Assembly: GCA_022827345.1 (NCBI GenBank)
Contig: JAJDTB010000009.1
Location: 62,001 to 126,000, forward strand
DNA length: 64,000 nucleotides
From: Gemmatimonadota bacterium
Lineage (GTDB): Bacteria > Gemmatimonadota > Gemmatimonadetes > Longimicrobiales > Gaopeijiaceae
Reading direction: 5' to 3'
Part shown: one piece after another, positions 26,378-35,709 of the stretch
How positions within the stretch are numbered: the first letter of the stretch is position 1
Layout of the letters: each line of letters begins with the position of its first letter
Position numbers and translations under genes: made by a program
The notes under the pieces: generated by a model
Seen by the model: only the letters and a program-made list of their open reading frames with translations
Told to the model about the DNA's origin: nothing
Databases searched by the model: none

Positions 26378-26982
26378 CGGCCGGCCTCGGCCGGGGTCAG
26401 CGGCGCGCATCCCTCGAAGGTGCGGAAGGTCGTCCGGTAGCCGAGCGCGTCGAGACCCACATCCGAGGTGAACCAGGCGGTCAGGGTGAAGCGTTTGACG
26501 TCGTGGAAGAAGTGTTGAGTCTCGTCCGCGGCCGGGTCCTCACGGAGTCGGGTGAGCTCGTCGTCGAGGTCCTGGACGAGGGCCGCCTGTTCACCCGGCG
26601 CGCACTCCGCGAAGGGGCGGCCGAAGCGCTCGCGGCAGGAGGGGTCCACCGTGTCGAGCCCGGCGAGGAAGCGGTCCCGGTCGTCGTCGTCGAGCCACCC
26701 GTCGACCAGCGCGCCCACGAACTCGGTCACGCCGGCTTCCGATGCGCCTGGCGTGTCCGTCGCCGGGATAATGACTTCGGCGAGGGCTTCCATGACGCGG
26801 GCGCGAGGGGGCGTGAGGCGGGAACCGACCTGGGTCGCACCGGTGTCCTGGGGCGGTCCTGTCCCGGCCGAATCCTGCACTCGCTCGCGCCAGGCCAACA
26901 GGCGCTCGATCTCCTCGACGGGCATGAGAAGGGGCGCGCCCGCCACCCCGCCCAGCACGCCGATGGCCCGCCGTCGCTTCAT
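26374..26982 (-). CDS. Gluconate 2-dehydrogenase subunit 3-type protein
   Basis: A 202-residue small subunit with a twin-arginine-like N-terminus (MKRRRAIGVLGGVAGAPLL). The family motif region includes VMEALAEVIIPATDTPGASE and the C-terminal FFHDVKRFTLTAWFTSD followed by LGYR. In known complexes this subunit accompanies the GMC flavoprotein and carries it through the Tat pathway. The two genes overlap by 4 nt. Confidence 0.87.
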   Translation of the reverse strand: MKRRRAIGVLGGVAGAPLLMPVEEIERLLAWRERVQDSAGTGPPQDTGATQVGSRLTPPRARVMEALAEVIIPATDTPGASEAGVTEFVGALVDGWLDDDDRDRFLAGLDTVDPSCRERFGRPFAECAPGEQAALVQDLDDELTRLREDPAADETQHFFHDVKRFTLTAWFTSDVGLDALGYRTTFRTFEGCAPLTPAEAGR

Positions 26983-27060
26983 GCGTTACCGTTTCCGCCG
27001 CTTTTGCGCGGCCCCGCTGCCGTGGAGGGTTCCCCCGCACGGACGGACACGGAGGAAGAG

Positions 27061-27996
27061 ATGCCGAACCTTACGCGCCGCCAGGCCATCAGGGCAACCG
27101 GAGCGGCTTCGCTGGGGCTGGTCCTGCCGGGATGCGGCAGGCAGCCGGATCAGCCTGGGCGTGCGCCGAATACGGGCGATGACACTGGCCGTGCCGGTGC
27201 CCGGTCCGCCTCCGCCGAACCCGCCGCCCAAACCGGCATCACCCAATCCGTCGCCCGCTGGTGCTACGCCGACATTCCCCTGCCGTCGTTCTGCGCCTCG
27301 GTCGCCGATATCGGCCTGACCGCGATGGACCTTCTCACCGTCGACGAGTGGGCCGTCGCTCACGATCACGGCCTGGTCGTCTCGTGCGGCGATGTCGGCG
27401 CGGGCACCATCGAGGACGGCCTCAACGACCCCCGCAACCACCCCACGATCATCGGCGCATTCGAAGAGCACATTCCCCGCGCGGCGCGGGAAGGCGTCCC
27501 CAACGTGATCTGCTTCTTCGGAAACCGCCGCGGAATGGACGACGTACCGGCTATCGCCAATTCCATCCGGTGTCTGCGCGAATGCGCTCCGATCGCCGAG
27601 GCCGAAGGAGTCACGATCCTGGTGGAAGTGCTGAATTCGAAGCCCGGCGGGCACGTCGACTACATCGGCGATCACATGTCGTACGCCCTCGAGATCATGC
27701 GCGCAGTCGAATCGCCGCGCTTGCGCATCCTGTACGACATCTTCCACATGCAGATCATGGAAGGCGACATCATCTCGACGCTCACGGACGCCGCCGAATG
27801 GATCGGCCACTATCACACCGGGGGCGTTCCCGGCCGCGCCGAAATCGACGAAACACAGGAGCTGTACTATCCCGCGATCGTGCGCGCGATCGGCGATACC
27901 GGCTTCAGCGGATTCATGGCGCACGAGTTCATCCCCCGCAGCGACGATGCGCTCGGCTCGCTTGCACAAGCCGTCGAGTTGTGCGCAAACGCATGA
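27061..27996 (+). CDS. Tat-exported lipoprotein of the sugar phosphate isomerase/epimerase (hydroxypyruvate isomerase-like) family
   Basis: A 311-residue TIM-barrel protein. The N-terminus has a twin-arginine motif (TRRQAIRATGAASLGL) ending in a good lipobox LPGC, so it is probably a Tat-exported lipoprotein. Barrel motifs include MDLLTVDEW, VICFFGNRRGMDD, ILVEVLNSK, LRILYDIFHMQ and MAHEFIPR, with metal-binding Glu/Asp/His in the usual places. ATG 27061 has GAGGAAGAG before it; the frame is open far upstream over the minus-strand genes. It is probably part of the envelope sugar/polyol oxidation set with the GMC genes. Confidence 0.85.
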   Translation: MPNLTRRQAIRATGAASLGLVLPGCGRQPDQPGRAPNTGDDTGRAGARSASAEPAAQTGITQSVARWCYADIPLPSFCASVADIGLTAMDLLTVDEWAVAHDHGLVVSCGDVGAGTIEDGLNDPRNHPTIIGAFEEHIPRAAREGVPNVICFFGNRRGMDDVPAIANSIRCLRECAPIAEAEGVTILVEVLNSKPGGHVDYIGDHMSYALEIMRAVESPRLRILYDIFHMQIMEGDIISTLTDAAEWIGHYHTGGVPGRAEIDETQELYYPAIVRAIGDTGFSGFMAHEFIPRSDDALGSLAQAVELCANA

Positions 27997-28024
27997 CATC
28001 ATCCCCAAAGCACAAAACGAACCC

Positions 28025-28948
28025 ATGCTACAGATCCGAAATCTCGTAAAAGTCTATCCGGGCCCGGTCGCCGCGCTTCAAGGGGTCTCTCTCGACGTAT
28101 CGAAGGGAATGTTCGGCCTCCTCGGCCCGAACGGCGCCGGCAAGACCACGCTCATGCGCATCGTCGCGGGGCTGCTGGAGCCGACATCCGGGACGGTCGC
28201 GTTCAACGGCGAGGACATCGTCGCCGATCCCCGCCGCATCCGCCGGCAGCTCGGCTACCTGCCCCAGGACTTCGGGTTCTATCCCCACCTGAGCGGCGAG
28301 GCGATGCTTCGCTACCTGCTCGTGCTGAAGGGCGTGCAGGCTCCCCAGGGGCTGAAGAAGCTCGCGTCCGAGCTGCTTGAACGAGTCAACCTGTCCTACG
28401 CGGCGAAGCGCAAGGTGAAGGGATACTCGGGCGGGATGAAGCAGCGGCTGGGGATCGCGCAGGCGCTGGCGGGCGACCCGCGGCTCATCATCGTCGACGA
28501 ACCCACCGCGGGCCTCGATCCCGAGGAGCGGATCCGCTTCTACCGGCTGCTGGCGGAGCTGGCCGAGGACCGCACCGTGCTCCTGTCCACGCACATCGTC
28601 GAGGACATCTCGGTGCTCTGTCCGCGCGTGGCGATCATGTACGGCGGACACTTCGTGGCCGACACGACCCCGGGCGAGGCGCGCAAACGACTGACCGGCA
28701 CGATCTACCAGGGCGCGGTGGCCAAGGAGGACCTGTCCGACATCGAGCGGCGCTACCGCATCACGCAGGCGATCCTGATCGAGGGCCGCAACCAGGTCCG
28801 GATCCACCTGCCGCCGCACGAGGCGGGACAGGACGGCGTGCCGGACGGCTTCGACCCGGTGGATCCCACGCTGGAGGACGCCTACCTGCTGCTGGCGCAG
28901 GCGAACGGATCCGGGGGGAACGCCGGCGCGCCGGAGACCGGCTCGTGA
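28025..28948 (+). CDS. ABC transporter ATP-binding protein
   Basis: A 307-residue ATPase with Walker A LLGPNGAGKTTLMRIVAG, Q-loop LGYLPQDFGFYP, signature YSGGMKQRLGIAQAL, Walker B LIIVDEPTAGLDPEER and the H-loop STHIVED. The long C-terminal tail ends VDPTLEDAYLLL. It belongs to the ABC-2-type drug/peptide export group. GTG of the next gene overlaps its stop (GTGA), so it forms an operon with the permease/M1 peptidase fusion. No Shine-Dalgarno sequence is clear at 28025. Confidence 0.93.
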   Translation: MLQIRNLVKVYPGPVAALQGVSLDVSKGMFGLLGPNGAGKTTLMRIVAGLLEPTSGTVAFNGEDIVADPRRIRRQLGYLPQDFGFYPHLSGEAMLRYLLVLKGVQAPQGLKKLASELLERVNLSYAAKRKVKGYSGGMKQRLGIAQALAGDPRLIIVDEPTAGLDPEERIRFYRLLAELAEDRTVLLSTHIVEDISVLCPRVAIMYGGHFVADTTPGEARKRLTGTIYQGAVAKEDLSDIERRYRITQAILIEGRNQVRIHLPPHEAGQDGVPDGFDPVDPTLEDAYLLLAQANGSGGNAGAPETGS

Positions 28949-31900
28949 ACGGTTTCACAAGGTGGTGGGAAGTCACCCGCAGGGAACTGCTGACGGGGCT
29001 GCGGCGACCGGCCTACTGGCTGCTCTTCGCGATCCTGCTGCTCATGGCCTGGGGCTGGTCCGAAGGGGCGGTAACGATCTCCTCGGGAGACTCTACGGTG
29101 GGCGGCGAACAGTCCCACGTCACCTCGGTCTTCGCCCAGAGCATGATCCAGTGCATCGTGGTGATGGGGATCGGGGCGTGGTTCCTGGCCATCGCCGCAG
29201 GGCTGGTCGTGATCCGCGACCTGGAGCTTCAGGTCACGGAGGTCTTCCATTCCACCCGCCTGACCCCGCGCGAGTACGTGTGGGGGAAGTTCGCCGGCGC
29301 GGTGGGCGTCTTTCTCGTGATATGGATCCTCTACCTGTGCGTGGGGGCGGTGTTCAACCACATCCTGGCCGCAGGGGAGGACGCCCGGCACATCGGGCCG
29401 TTCGCCCTGGGCAACTACCTGTACCCTACCGTCCTCTTCGGGCTGCCCCAGATCCTGCTCTTCGCCGGCGTACCGTTCTTCCTGGGAACCTGGACGCGCC
29501 GCCCGATCATCGTCTTCTTCTTTCCGATCCTGGTGTTGCTGGTCACCCTCGGGTTCCTGACCACCTGGTCGCCCGACTGGCTCCCGCCAGACGTGAACCG
29601 GGCGTTGATGATCTTGGACCCGTCCGGCTTCAGGTGGCTCAACGAGACTTTCCTCAAGGTGGATCGCGGGGTCGAGTTCTATAACACGGCGGCGCTGCGG
29701 CCCGACGCGGGGTTTCTGGTGAGTCGGATTGCCTACGGTGCGATCGGTCTGCTGGCAGTGTCCGGAGCCGCGATCAGCTACGCCGGCCGGCTGCGCAGGG
29801 GAGACAGCGATTCGAGGGTGTTGCGGTCGTTCACCAGGAGGATGATGCAGCTCGCCTGGCTGGCCTGGCCATTCACGCGGGTATCGGGACGTCGCCGCGC
29901 ACATGTTGCAACCACGGCCGAGCCTTCGTCCGCCGATTCGACCCTTCGGGATCTCGACATGGCCACCGAGCCCCTCGGTTTCTGGAAAGCAGCCCGCGCA
30001 ATCGGTCGTGAAGAGGTGCGGGAGCTCGTTCGGCGGCCCGGGATGTATCTCTTTGTGCCGCTGATCCTCTACCAGTCCATCTTTACGACACTCGTCGCCG
30101 TCGGGCCCTTCAACTCGCGTCTGCTCCTGACGTCCGGGGCGGTGGCGGTGCGGCAGCTGAACACGCTGAGTCTGCTCATCTGCTTCCTGCTGCTCTTCTA
30201 CACCGTCGAGTCGCTGCACAAGGAGCGCAGCCGCCGACTGGCCGAGATCTTCCACGCCACGCCCATCGGGACGGGCTCGATTCTGCTCGGCAAGACCATC
30301 GGCAACAGCGTGGTCGCCGGACTGATTCTGGTCGTCGGCGTCGTGGCGAGCTGGGGGGTCATCCTCTATCAGCAGCTCTTCGAGGGGAGCCCGGTGAGCT
30401 TCGACATCGTCCCGTTCGTCGCGACGTGGGGGGGCGTGCTGGTGCCCACCTTCATCTTCTGGACCGCCCTTGTGACGACGCTGTTCGCCTTTTTCCGGAA
30501 CCGTTACGCCGTGTACGCGATCGGATTCGCGCTGATCATCTACACGGTCTACCGGATGGACATCGACGACTCGTTCGGCTGGGCGCTGAACTGGATGGCC
30601 TGGGACGCAGTCCAGTGGAGTGACCTGGGTGCGTTTTCGCTGAATGGGCGCGAGTTGCTGCTCAACCGGATCCTCTACCTGAGCATGGTGCCGCTGCTGG
30701 TGATGCTGGCGGTGAAATGGTTTGGCCGGTTTGACTTCGACGCCACGCGGCTCGTGCACCGCATCCGGCCGAAACCGCTGCTGATCGGGGCCCTGCGCCT
30801 GCTCCCGTTCGCGCTCCCTGCGATCGTGCTCGCACTGGTGCTGCACTTCGGAGGCGAGGCGGGGCGGCAGGGAGATGCCGCCGAGGAGGCGGGCAAGGAC
30901 TACTGGCGTGAGAATGTCCAGACGTGGACGGACTTCGAGATGCCGTCGGTGTCCAACGTCGACGTGGCGCTTGACCTGGAGCCCGCCGAGCGCTCGGCGT
31001 CGGTGGAGGGCGAATACACCTTCTACAACCACCGCGACTACCCATACGACCAGATCCCCGTAACCGCCGGGCAGTGGGACCCGATCGGATGGACGCTGAA
31101 CGGAGAGGAGCACGAGCCCGACGATCGGTCCAACCTCTTCGTCTTCACACCCGAGAATCCGCTGGGTCCCGGGGACTCGCTCACGATCGGGTTCAGCTAC
31201 GAAATGGAATTCCCGCGGGGCATGAGCAAGCGCGCTGGCGGTGCCGGGCAGTTCATCCTGGATGCCGGGGTCGTTCTGACCGCCTTTTCGCCCACCTTCG
31301 TTCCGATTCCGGGGTACGATCCGGGGATCGGCGTGGATGGCGACAACTCCTCCGAGCCCAGGGACTACCCGGACGACTTCTACGAGGGCGAGACCGAGCC
31401 GATCTTCGGCTGGGGCGGCGAGCCCTTTACGGCGCGCACGCGCATCACGCTGCCGGAGGAGTACACGGCCAACGGCGTGGGCCAGAAGGTGAGCGACGAG
31501 GTGACGGACGGGCGGCGCACGGTGGTGTGGGAGACGGACCACCCCGTGGCGCTGTTCAACGTCGTCGCGGGCAGGTACGCGGTGAAGGAGGGCGACGGCA
31601 CTGCGATCTACTATCACCCCGAACACGACTACAACATCGAGGAGATGTCGGCGGCGCTCGATGCCGCGCGCAGGTATTTCTCCGAGTGGTTCTACCCCTT
31701 CCCGTGGGATCCGCTCAAGATCTCCGAGTTCGCGGCGTTTGCGACGTATGCACAGGGGTTCCCGACCAACATCACCTTCAGCGAGGGGATCGGGTTCCTG
31801 GCGAAGAGCGACCCGCGGTCGCATGTGGCCTTCCTGGTCGTCGCGCACGAGGCCGCTCACCAGTGGTGGGGCAACCTGCTTACGCCGGGGCGCGGCCCGG

Positions 31901-32631
31901 GCGGCAACATCCTCTCGGAGGGGATGGCGCACTATTCGACGATGCTCCTGCACGAACAGGTGTACGGCGACCGCTACCGGATCGAGTTCGCCAAGCGGAT
32001 TGAGCAACTGTACGGCGACCAGCGCTTCGTGGACTCGGAGCGGCCGATGGTAAAGATCGACGGGAGCCGCGCGGGAGACGGCACGGTCACCTACAACAAG
32101 GGCGGCTGGGTCCCGTGGATGCTGCAGCAGGAGATGGGGCGCGAGAACATCCTCGCCGGACTCCAGGCCTTCATCGCGAAGTACAACCCGGACCCGGATT
32201 TCCCGGTCATCCAGGACATGCTGGCCGTGCTGCGCGGCTTCGCCCCCGACACGACAGCGTTCGATGCGTTCGCCGAGCAGTGGTTCTTCGATGTGGTGGT
32301 GCCGGAGTACCGGTTCTCGGAGGTGACGAAGGTGCGGGAGGGCGGGGAGTGGGTGGTGAGGGGGACGGTGGAGAACGCGGGCACGGGCCGGATGCGCGTG
32401 CAGGTGGGCGCGACGTCGGGCGAGCGGTGGTCGGATGAGGATGATGATGGGGGCCGCACCGTGGTGAACGAGGATTACCGCGACGCCCGCACCGAAGTGG
32501 AACTGGGCGCGGGGGAGTCGGCCGGGTTCGTGATCCGGGCCGATTTCGAACCCGAGCGGGTGCTGATCGACCCGGATGTGCTGGTGCTTCAGCTCAACCG
32601 GGAGTTCGCGGTCTTCGAGTTCGAGGGGTGA
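28945..32631 (+). CDS. ABC-2 permease fused to M1-family peptidase domain
   Basis: A 1228-residue fusion. Residues 1 to about 640 hold two ABC-2-like permease units with roughly a dozen membrane helices. Residues about 670-1130 form an exported M1 aminopeptidase-like domain with HEAAHQWWGN (first His about residue 968) and the downstream zinc glutamate in ILSEGMAHY, then TYNKGGWVPWML. The spacing between the second zinc His and the Glu is 19 residues rather than the canonical 18. A C-terminal beta-sandwich follows. Fusions of this type are known in several phyla; the transported substrate is unknown. Coupled to the ATPase gene by a 4-nt overlap. Confidence 0.9.
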   Translation: MNGFTRWWEVTRRELLTGLRRPAYWLLFAILLLMAWGWSEGAVTISSGDSTVGGEQSHVTSVFAQSMIQCIVVMGIGAWFLAIAAGLVVIRDLELQVTEVFHSTRLTPREYVWGKFAGAVGVFLVIWILYLCVGAVFNHILAAGEDARHIGPFALGNYLYPTVLFGLPQILLFAGVPFFLGTWTRRPIIVFFFPILVLLVTLGFLTTWSPDWLPPDVNRALMILDPSGFRWLNETFLKVDRGVEFYNTAALRPDAGFLVSRIAYGAIGLLAVSGAAISYAGRLRRGDSDSRVLRSFTRRMMQLAWLAWPFTRVSGRRRAHVATTAEPSSADSTLRDLDMATEPLGFWKAARAIGREEVRELVRRPGMYLFVPLILYQSIFTTLVAVGPFNSRLLLTSGAVAVRQLNTLSLLICFLLLFYTVESLHKERSRRLAEIFHATPIGTGSILLGKTIGNSVVAGLILVVGVVASWGVILYQQLFEGSPVSFDIVPFVATWGGVLVPTFIFWTALVTTLFAFFRNRYAVYAIGFALIIYTVYRMDIDDSFGWALNWMAWDAVQWSDLGAFSLNGRELLLNRILYLSMVPLLVMLAVKWFGRFDFDATRLVHRIRPKPLLIGALRLLPFALPAIVLALVLHFGGEAGRQGDAAEEAGKDYWRENVQTWTDFEMPSVSNVDVALDLEPAERSASVEGEYTFYNHRDYPYDQIPVTAGQWDPIGWTLNGEEHEPDDRSNLFVFTPENPLGPGDSLTIGFSYEMEFPRGMSKRAGGAGQFILDAGVVLTAFSPTFVPIPGYDPGIGVDGDNSSEPRDYPDDFYEGETEPIFGWGGEPFTARTRITLPEEYTANGVGQKVSDEVTDGRRTVVWETDHPVALFNVVAGRYAVKEGDGTAIYYHPEHDYNIEEMSAALDAARRYFSEWFYPFPWDPLKISEFAAFATYAQGFPTNITFSEGIGFLAKSDPRSHVAFLVVAHEAAHQWWGNLLTPGRGPGGNILSEGMAHYSTMLLHEQVYGDRYRIEFAKRIEQLYGDQRFVDSERPMVKIDGSRAGDGTVTYNKGGWVPWMLQQEMGRENILAGLQAFIAKYNPDPDFPVIQDMLAVLRGFAPDTTAFDAFAEQWFFDVVVPEYRFSEVTKVREGGEWVVRGTVENAGTGRMRVQVGATSGERWSDEDDDGGRTVVNEDYRDARTEVELGAGESAGFVIRADFEPERVLIDPDVLVLQLNREFAVFEFEG

Positions 32632-32655
32632 GCCGCGAGGTTTCCGGGACAGGCA

Positions 32656-33480
32656 CTAAGCCGGCGCCTCCCCGCGAATCGTCACCCGGTATCCCGACCG
32701 CGTCGCCGGCCAGTAATCCCAGATCGCGTGATGCTGGGCGCAGCGGTTGTCCCAGAACGCGACCGAGTTGGGCCGCCAGCGGAACCGGCACTGGAAGTCC
32801 GGGCGCGCGACATGCTCGTACAGCAGGCTCAGAATCCCGCGGCTCTCGGCGGGCGGCAGCCCCACGATGAACTGCGTGAACATCTGATTGACGAAGAGCG
32901 CCTTGCGTCCGGTCACCGGATGGGTGCGCACCACGGGATGCTCCGCCGAGGGATAGCTGCGGCCGCCATCGTCCCGGCCGATGATACGGTTCGTCTCCCG
33001 GTAGTAGGGGCCACCGTCATGGACGGCCGTCAATCCGTCCAGAAAGGCCCGCATCCGGTCCGAGAGCGCCTCGTAGGCCGCGTACATGTTCGCGAAGAGC
33101 GTGTCGCCGCCGGTCTCGGGCACCGTGTGCAGCCGCAGCATGGAACCCATCGGCGGCCGGGAGTCGCACGAGACATCGGAGTGCCACTGCTCGCCGGCGA
33201 CCCGGCGCGAGTTCTCGTCGGCGTGGATCGGCATGACCTCGGGGTGGCCGTCGACTCCGGGGTCGTTAGGGTGCGCGACCAGTTCGCCGAACCTCGCGCC
33301 CAGCTCCTTCTGGCTCTCGATCGAGATGTCCTGGTCGCGGAAGAAGATCACGCAATGGTCCATCAGCGCGTCGTGGATCAGCTGAAAGTCGGCGTCGCTG
33401 ACATCGTCGAGGTCGAGGCCGTGGATCTCGGCGCCGATGACGGGTGTGACGGGTCTGACGGAAGGCTTGGCTGGGCTCAT
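32656..33480 (-). CDS. TauD/TfdA-family Fe(II)/2-oxoglutarate dioxygenase
   Basis: A 274-residue alpha-ketoglutarate-dependent dioxygenase. The facial triad is in EQWHSDVSC (HxD) and the distal histidine of NRCAQHHAIWDYW; the 2-oxoglutarate arginine is in SGYRVTIRGE. HCVIFFRDQDIS near the N-terminus is also typical. It probably hydroxylates a small acid or sulfonate such as taurine. No sulfonate transporter is nearby, so the substrate is open. Confidence 0.88.
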   Translation of the reverse strand: MSPAKPSVRPVTPVIGAEIHGLDLDDVSDADFQLIHDALMDHCVIFFRDQDISIESQKELGARFGELVAHPNDPGVDGHPEVMPIHADENSRRVAGEQWHSDVSCDSRPPMGSMLRLHTVPETGGDTLFANMYAAYEALSDRMRAFLDGLTAVHDGGPYYRETNRIIGRDDGGRSYPSAEHPVVRTHPVTGRKALFVNQMFTQFIVGLPPAESRGILSLLYEHVARPDFQCRFRWRPNSVAFWDNRCAQHHAIWDYWPATRSGYRVTIRGEAPA

Positions 33481-33636
33481 GGTCGGTGCGTGTTGTAACA
33501 GGTTTGTGAAGCAATTTGCCGGGGCGGCGACGCGGGGTTAGGGTCACCGTCCTTGACAAATCTAAACCGGACCGGGGAAGGCGGCGCCAGAGCCGGGTTT
33601 GCCGCACTCCATCGGGCGCGAAAGCGAGGGGCAAAC

Positions 33637-35568
33637 GTGTTCGATTTGGATCGGAAATGGGTCGGATTGGCGCTGCTGTCGGCCCTTGGGGCCGGGGGGT
33701 GCGGAGATCGAGACCGGGCGCGAGGGGGCGTCGAGTTCACGGAACGCTCCCGCGAAGCCGCGAACGGCGGCGACGCAACGCATCTGGAATGGCTCCGCGC
33801 CAACTACGACAAGTCCGAGCACATGGTCCCGATGCGGGACGGGGCCGAGCTCTACACGATCGTCTACACGCCCCGTTTCGCGACCGGTCCGGTGCCGGTC
33901 ATGCTCTTCCGCACGCCGTATTCGATCGCGCCCTACGAGCCGGGCGAGTACCGCAACCCGCTGGGCCCCTCCGCCGAGTTCGACCGGGCGGGGTACGTGT
34001 TCGTTTTCCAGGACGTGCGCGGGAAGTTCAGGTCGCAGGGCGATTTCGAGGTCATCCGCCCACTGGCGACGAAGCCCAAGGGCCCGACCACCGTCGACGA
34101 GAGCACCGACAACTACGATGCCATCGAGTGGGCGCTGGCCAATGTGGAGGGGCACAACGGCAAGGTGGGGCAGTGGGGGATCTCGTACCCGGGCTGGCAG
34201 ACGGTCATGGGGATGGTGGATGCGCATCCGGCGCTCGCCGCGTCGTCGCCGCAGGCATCCCCCTCCGACATGTTCATCGGGGACGATTGGCACCACAACG
34301 GTGCCTTCAGGGTCATGTACGCCTTCTCCTGGCTCGCCAGAAACGCACGCCGGCGCGATGCGCCCACCGACGTGCGGCCGGGCGGCTTCGACTACGGCAC
34401 CAATTCCGGCTACGACTTCTTCCTCGAGGCGGGCTCGGCCGCGAACATCGACGCGCTCTACTTCCACGGCGATGTCCCGGCCTGGAACGACTTCATCGAG
34501 CACGACACGTACGACGACTACTGGCAGCGCCAGAACGCGCTCCCTCACCTCCGCAAGATCAAGCACCCGATCCTGAACGTGGCCGGCTGGTTCGACACCG
34601 AAGACTTCTACGGCCCCATGTCGATCTACCGGACGATCGAGACCAGGAACCCCGGCACCGAGAACACTCTGGCGGCGGGCCCGTGGCTGCACGGCGGCTG
34701 GTCCCGCATGCTCGGCGACCACCTGGGCTGTATCGAGTTCTCCGACCGGACGTCCGTCACCTTCCAGCGCGACGTGCAGCTGCCGTTCTTCGAGCACCAC
34801 CTGCGGGGCGCCGGCGGTTGGACCGCGCCCGAGGCGTTCGTCTTCGAGACCGGCACGAACGTGTGGAGGACCCACGACCGCTGGCCGCCCGCAAACGTCG
34901 AGCAGGTGCCGCTGTACCTGGCGGGCAACGGCGGCCTGAGCTTTGCCAGCGCGGGCCCGCCCGGCGGTTCCGACAGCTACACCAGCGACCCCGACGACCC
35001 CGTGCCCTTCTCGGCGGAAGAGCGGACCACGCTCGGGCACCTGTGGAAGGTGGAGGACCAGCGCTTCGCCTCGGCGCGGCCCGACGTGCTCGTCTATCAG
35101 TCCCCGCCGCTCCAGGAGGACCTCACGATCGCGGGGCCGATCCTGGCCGACATCTTCGTGTCCACGACCGGCACCGACTCGGACTGGATCGTGAAGGTGA
35201 TCGACGTCTACCCGGACGACGCACCCGACTCGCCCTTCTGCGACGTCCCCATGGGCGGCTACCAGATGCACCTGGCCGGCGAGATCATGCGCGGCCGCTT
35301 CCGCAACAGTCTGGAGCACCCCGAAGCGATGGTGCCGGGCGAGATCACCCCGATCCGCATCGACCTGCGCGACCGCTACCACACCTTCAGGGCGGGACAC
35401 CGGATCATGGTGCACGTGCAGAGTTCGTGGTTCCCGGCGTACGACCGCAACACGCAGCAGTTCGTGGATACCTACCGGGCGACGCCGGACCAGTACATCA
35501 CGGCCGAGCAGACGGTGTACCGGGGCGCGGATCATCCGTCGCGCGTGACGTTCGGGGTGGTGCGGTAG
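33637..35568 (+). CDS. CocE/NonD-family serine hydrolase (X-Pro dipeptidyl-peptidase S15-like), exported
   Basis: A 643-residue alpha/beta hydrolase. GTG 33637 has GAGGGG 5 nt upstream and gives a lipoprotein-like signal (LALLSALGAGGCGDR). A TTG at 33553 would give a longer protein lacking an N-terminal signal. The nucleophile serine lies in GISYPGWQT; the acid is probably in VAGWFDTEDFYG and the histidine in GPWLHGGW. A jelly-roll C-terminal domain follows (about residues 400-640), as in cocaine esterase and glutaryl-7-ACA acylase relatives. It is likely a periplasmic peptidase or esterase. Confidence 0.88.
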   Translation: MFDLDRKWVGLALLSALGAGGCGDRDRARGGVEFTERSREAANGGDATHLEWLRANYDKSEHMVPMRDGAELYTIVYTPRFATGPVPVMLFRTPYSIAPYEPGEYRNPLGPSAEFDRAGYVFVFQDVRGKFRSQGDFEVIRPLATKPKGPTTVDESTDNYDAIEWALANVEGHNGKVGQWGISYPGWQTVMGMVDAHPALAASSPQASPSDMFIGDDWHHNGAFRVMYAFSWLARNARRRDAPTDVRPGGFDYGTNSGYDFFLEAGSAANIDALYFHGDVPAWNDFIEHDTYDDYWQRQNALPHLRKIKHPILNVAGWFDTEDFYGPMSIYRTIETRNPGTENTLAAGPWLHGGWSRMLGDHLGCIEFSDRTSVTFQRDVQLPFFEHHLRGAGGWTAPEAFVFETGTNVWRTHDRWPPANVEQVPLYLAGNGGLSFASAGPPGGSDSYTSDPDDPVPFSAEERTTLGHLWKVEDQRFASARPDVLVYQSPPLQEDLTIAGPILADIFVSTTGTDSDWIVKVIDVYPDDAPDSPFCDVPMGGYQMHLAGEIMRGRFRNSLEHPEAMVPGEITPIRIDLRDRYHTFRAGHRIMVHVQSSWFPAYDRNTQQFVDTYRATPDQYITAEQTVYRGADHPSRVTFGVVR

Positions 35569-35647
35569 GGAGCGGTACGATCAGCGGCCTCCAGGGCTGC
35601 GCCCGGCGGTCCCGCAGCGGTCCGCGGGCGAGCAACGGCCAGTCTGG

Positions 35648-35677
35648 TTGACAGAGGTCGGACCCGGACCCTACCCT
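35648..35677 (+). promoter_or_regulatory. Candidate promoter of propeller paralogue C
   Basis: TTGACA (35648-35653), 18 nt spacer, then TACCCT (35672-35677). It lies 32 nt before the ATG of the propeller gene, whose GGAGGAGG ribosome site is at 35698-35705. Confidence 0.5.
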
Positions 35678-35709
35678 TCTCCTAAATCCATAGGAATTGG
35701 AGGAGGACC

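Noticed and set aside
28882-32007. 1041-codon minus-strand frame opposite the ABC permease/M1 gene
   Set aside because: Low-complexity His/Gln/Arg/Glu-rich translation, while the plus strand codes for clear membrane helices and a zinc peptidase motif.
33553-33558. TTG start or -35 box (TTGACA) for the CocE/NonD gene
   Set aside because: As a start it lacks a ribosome site and hides the signal peptide; as a -35 box no convincing -10 follows at 16-18 nt. GTG 33637 has a good ribosome site.
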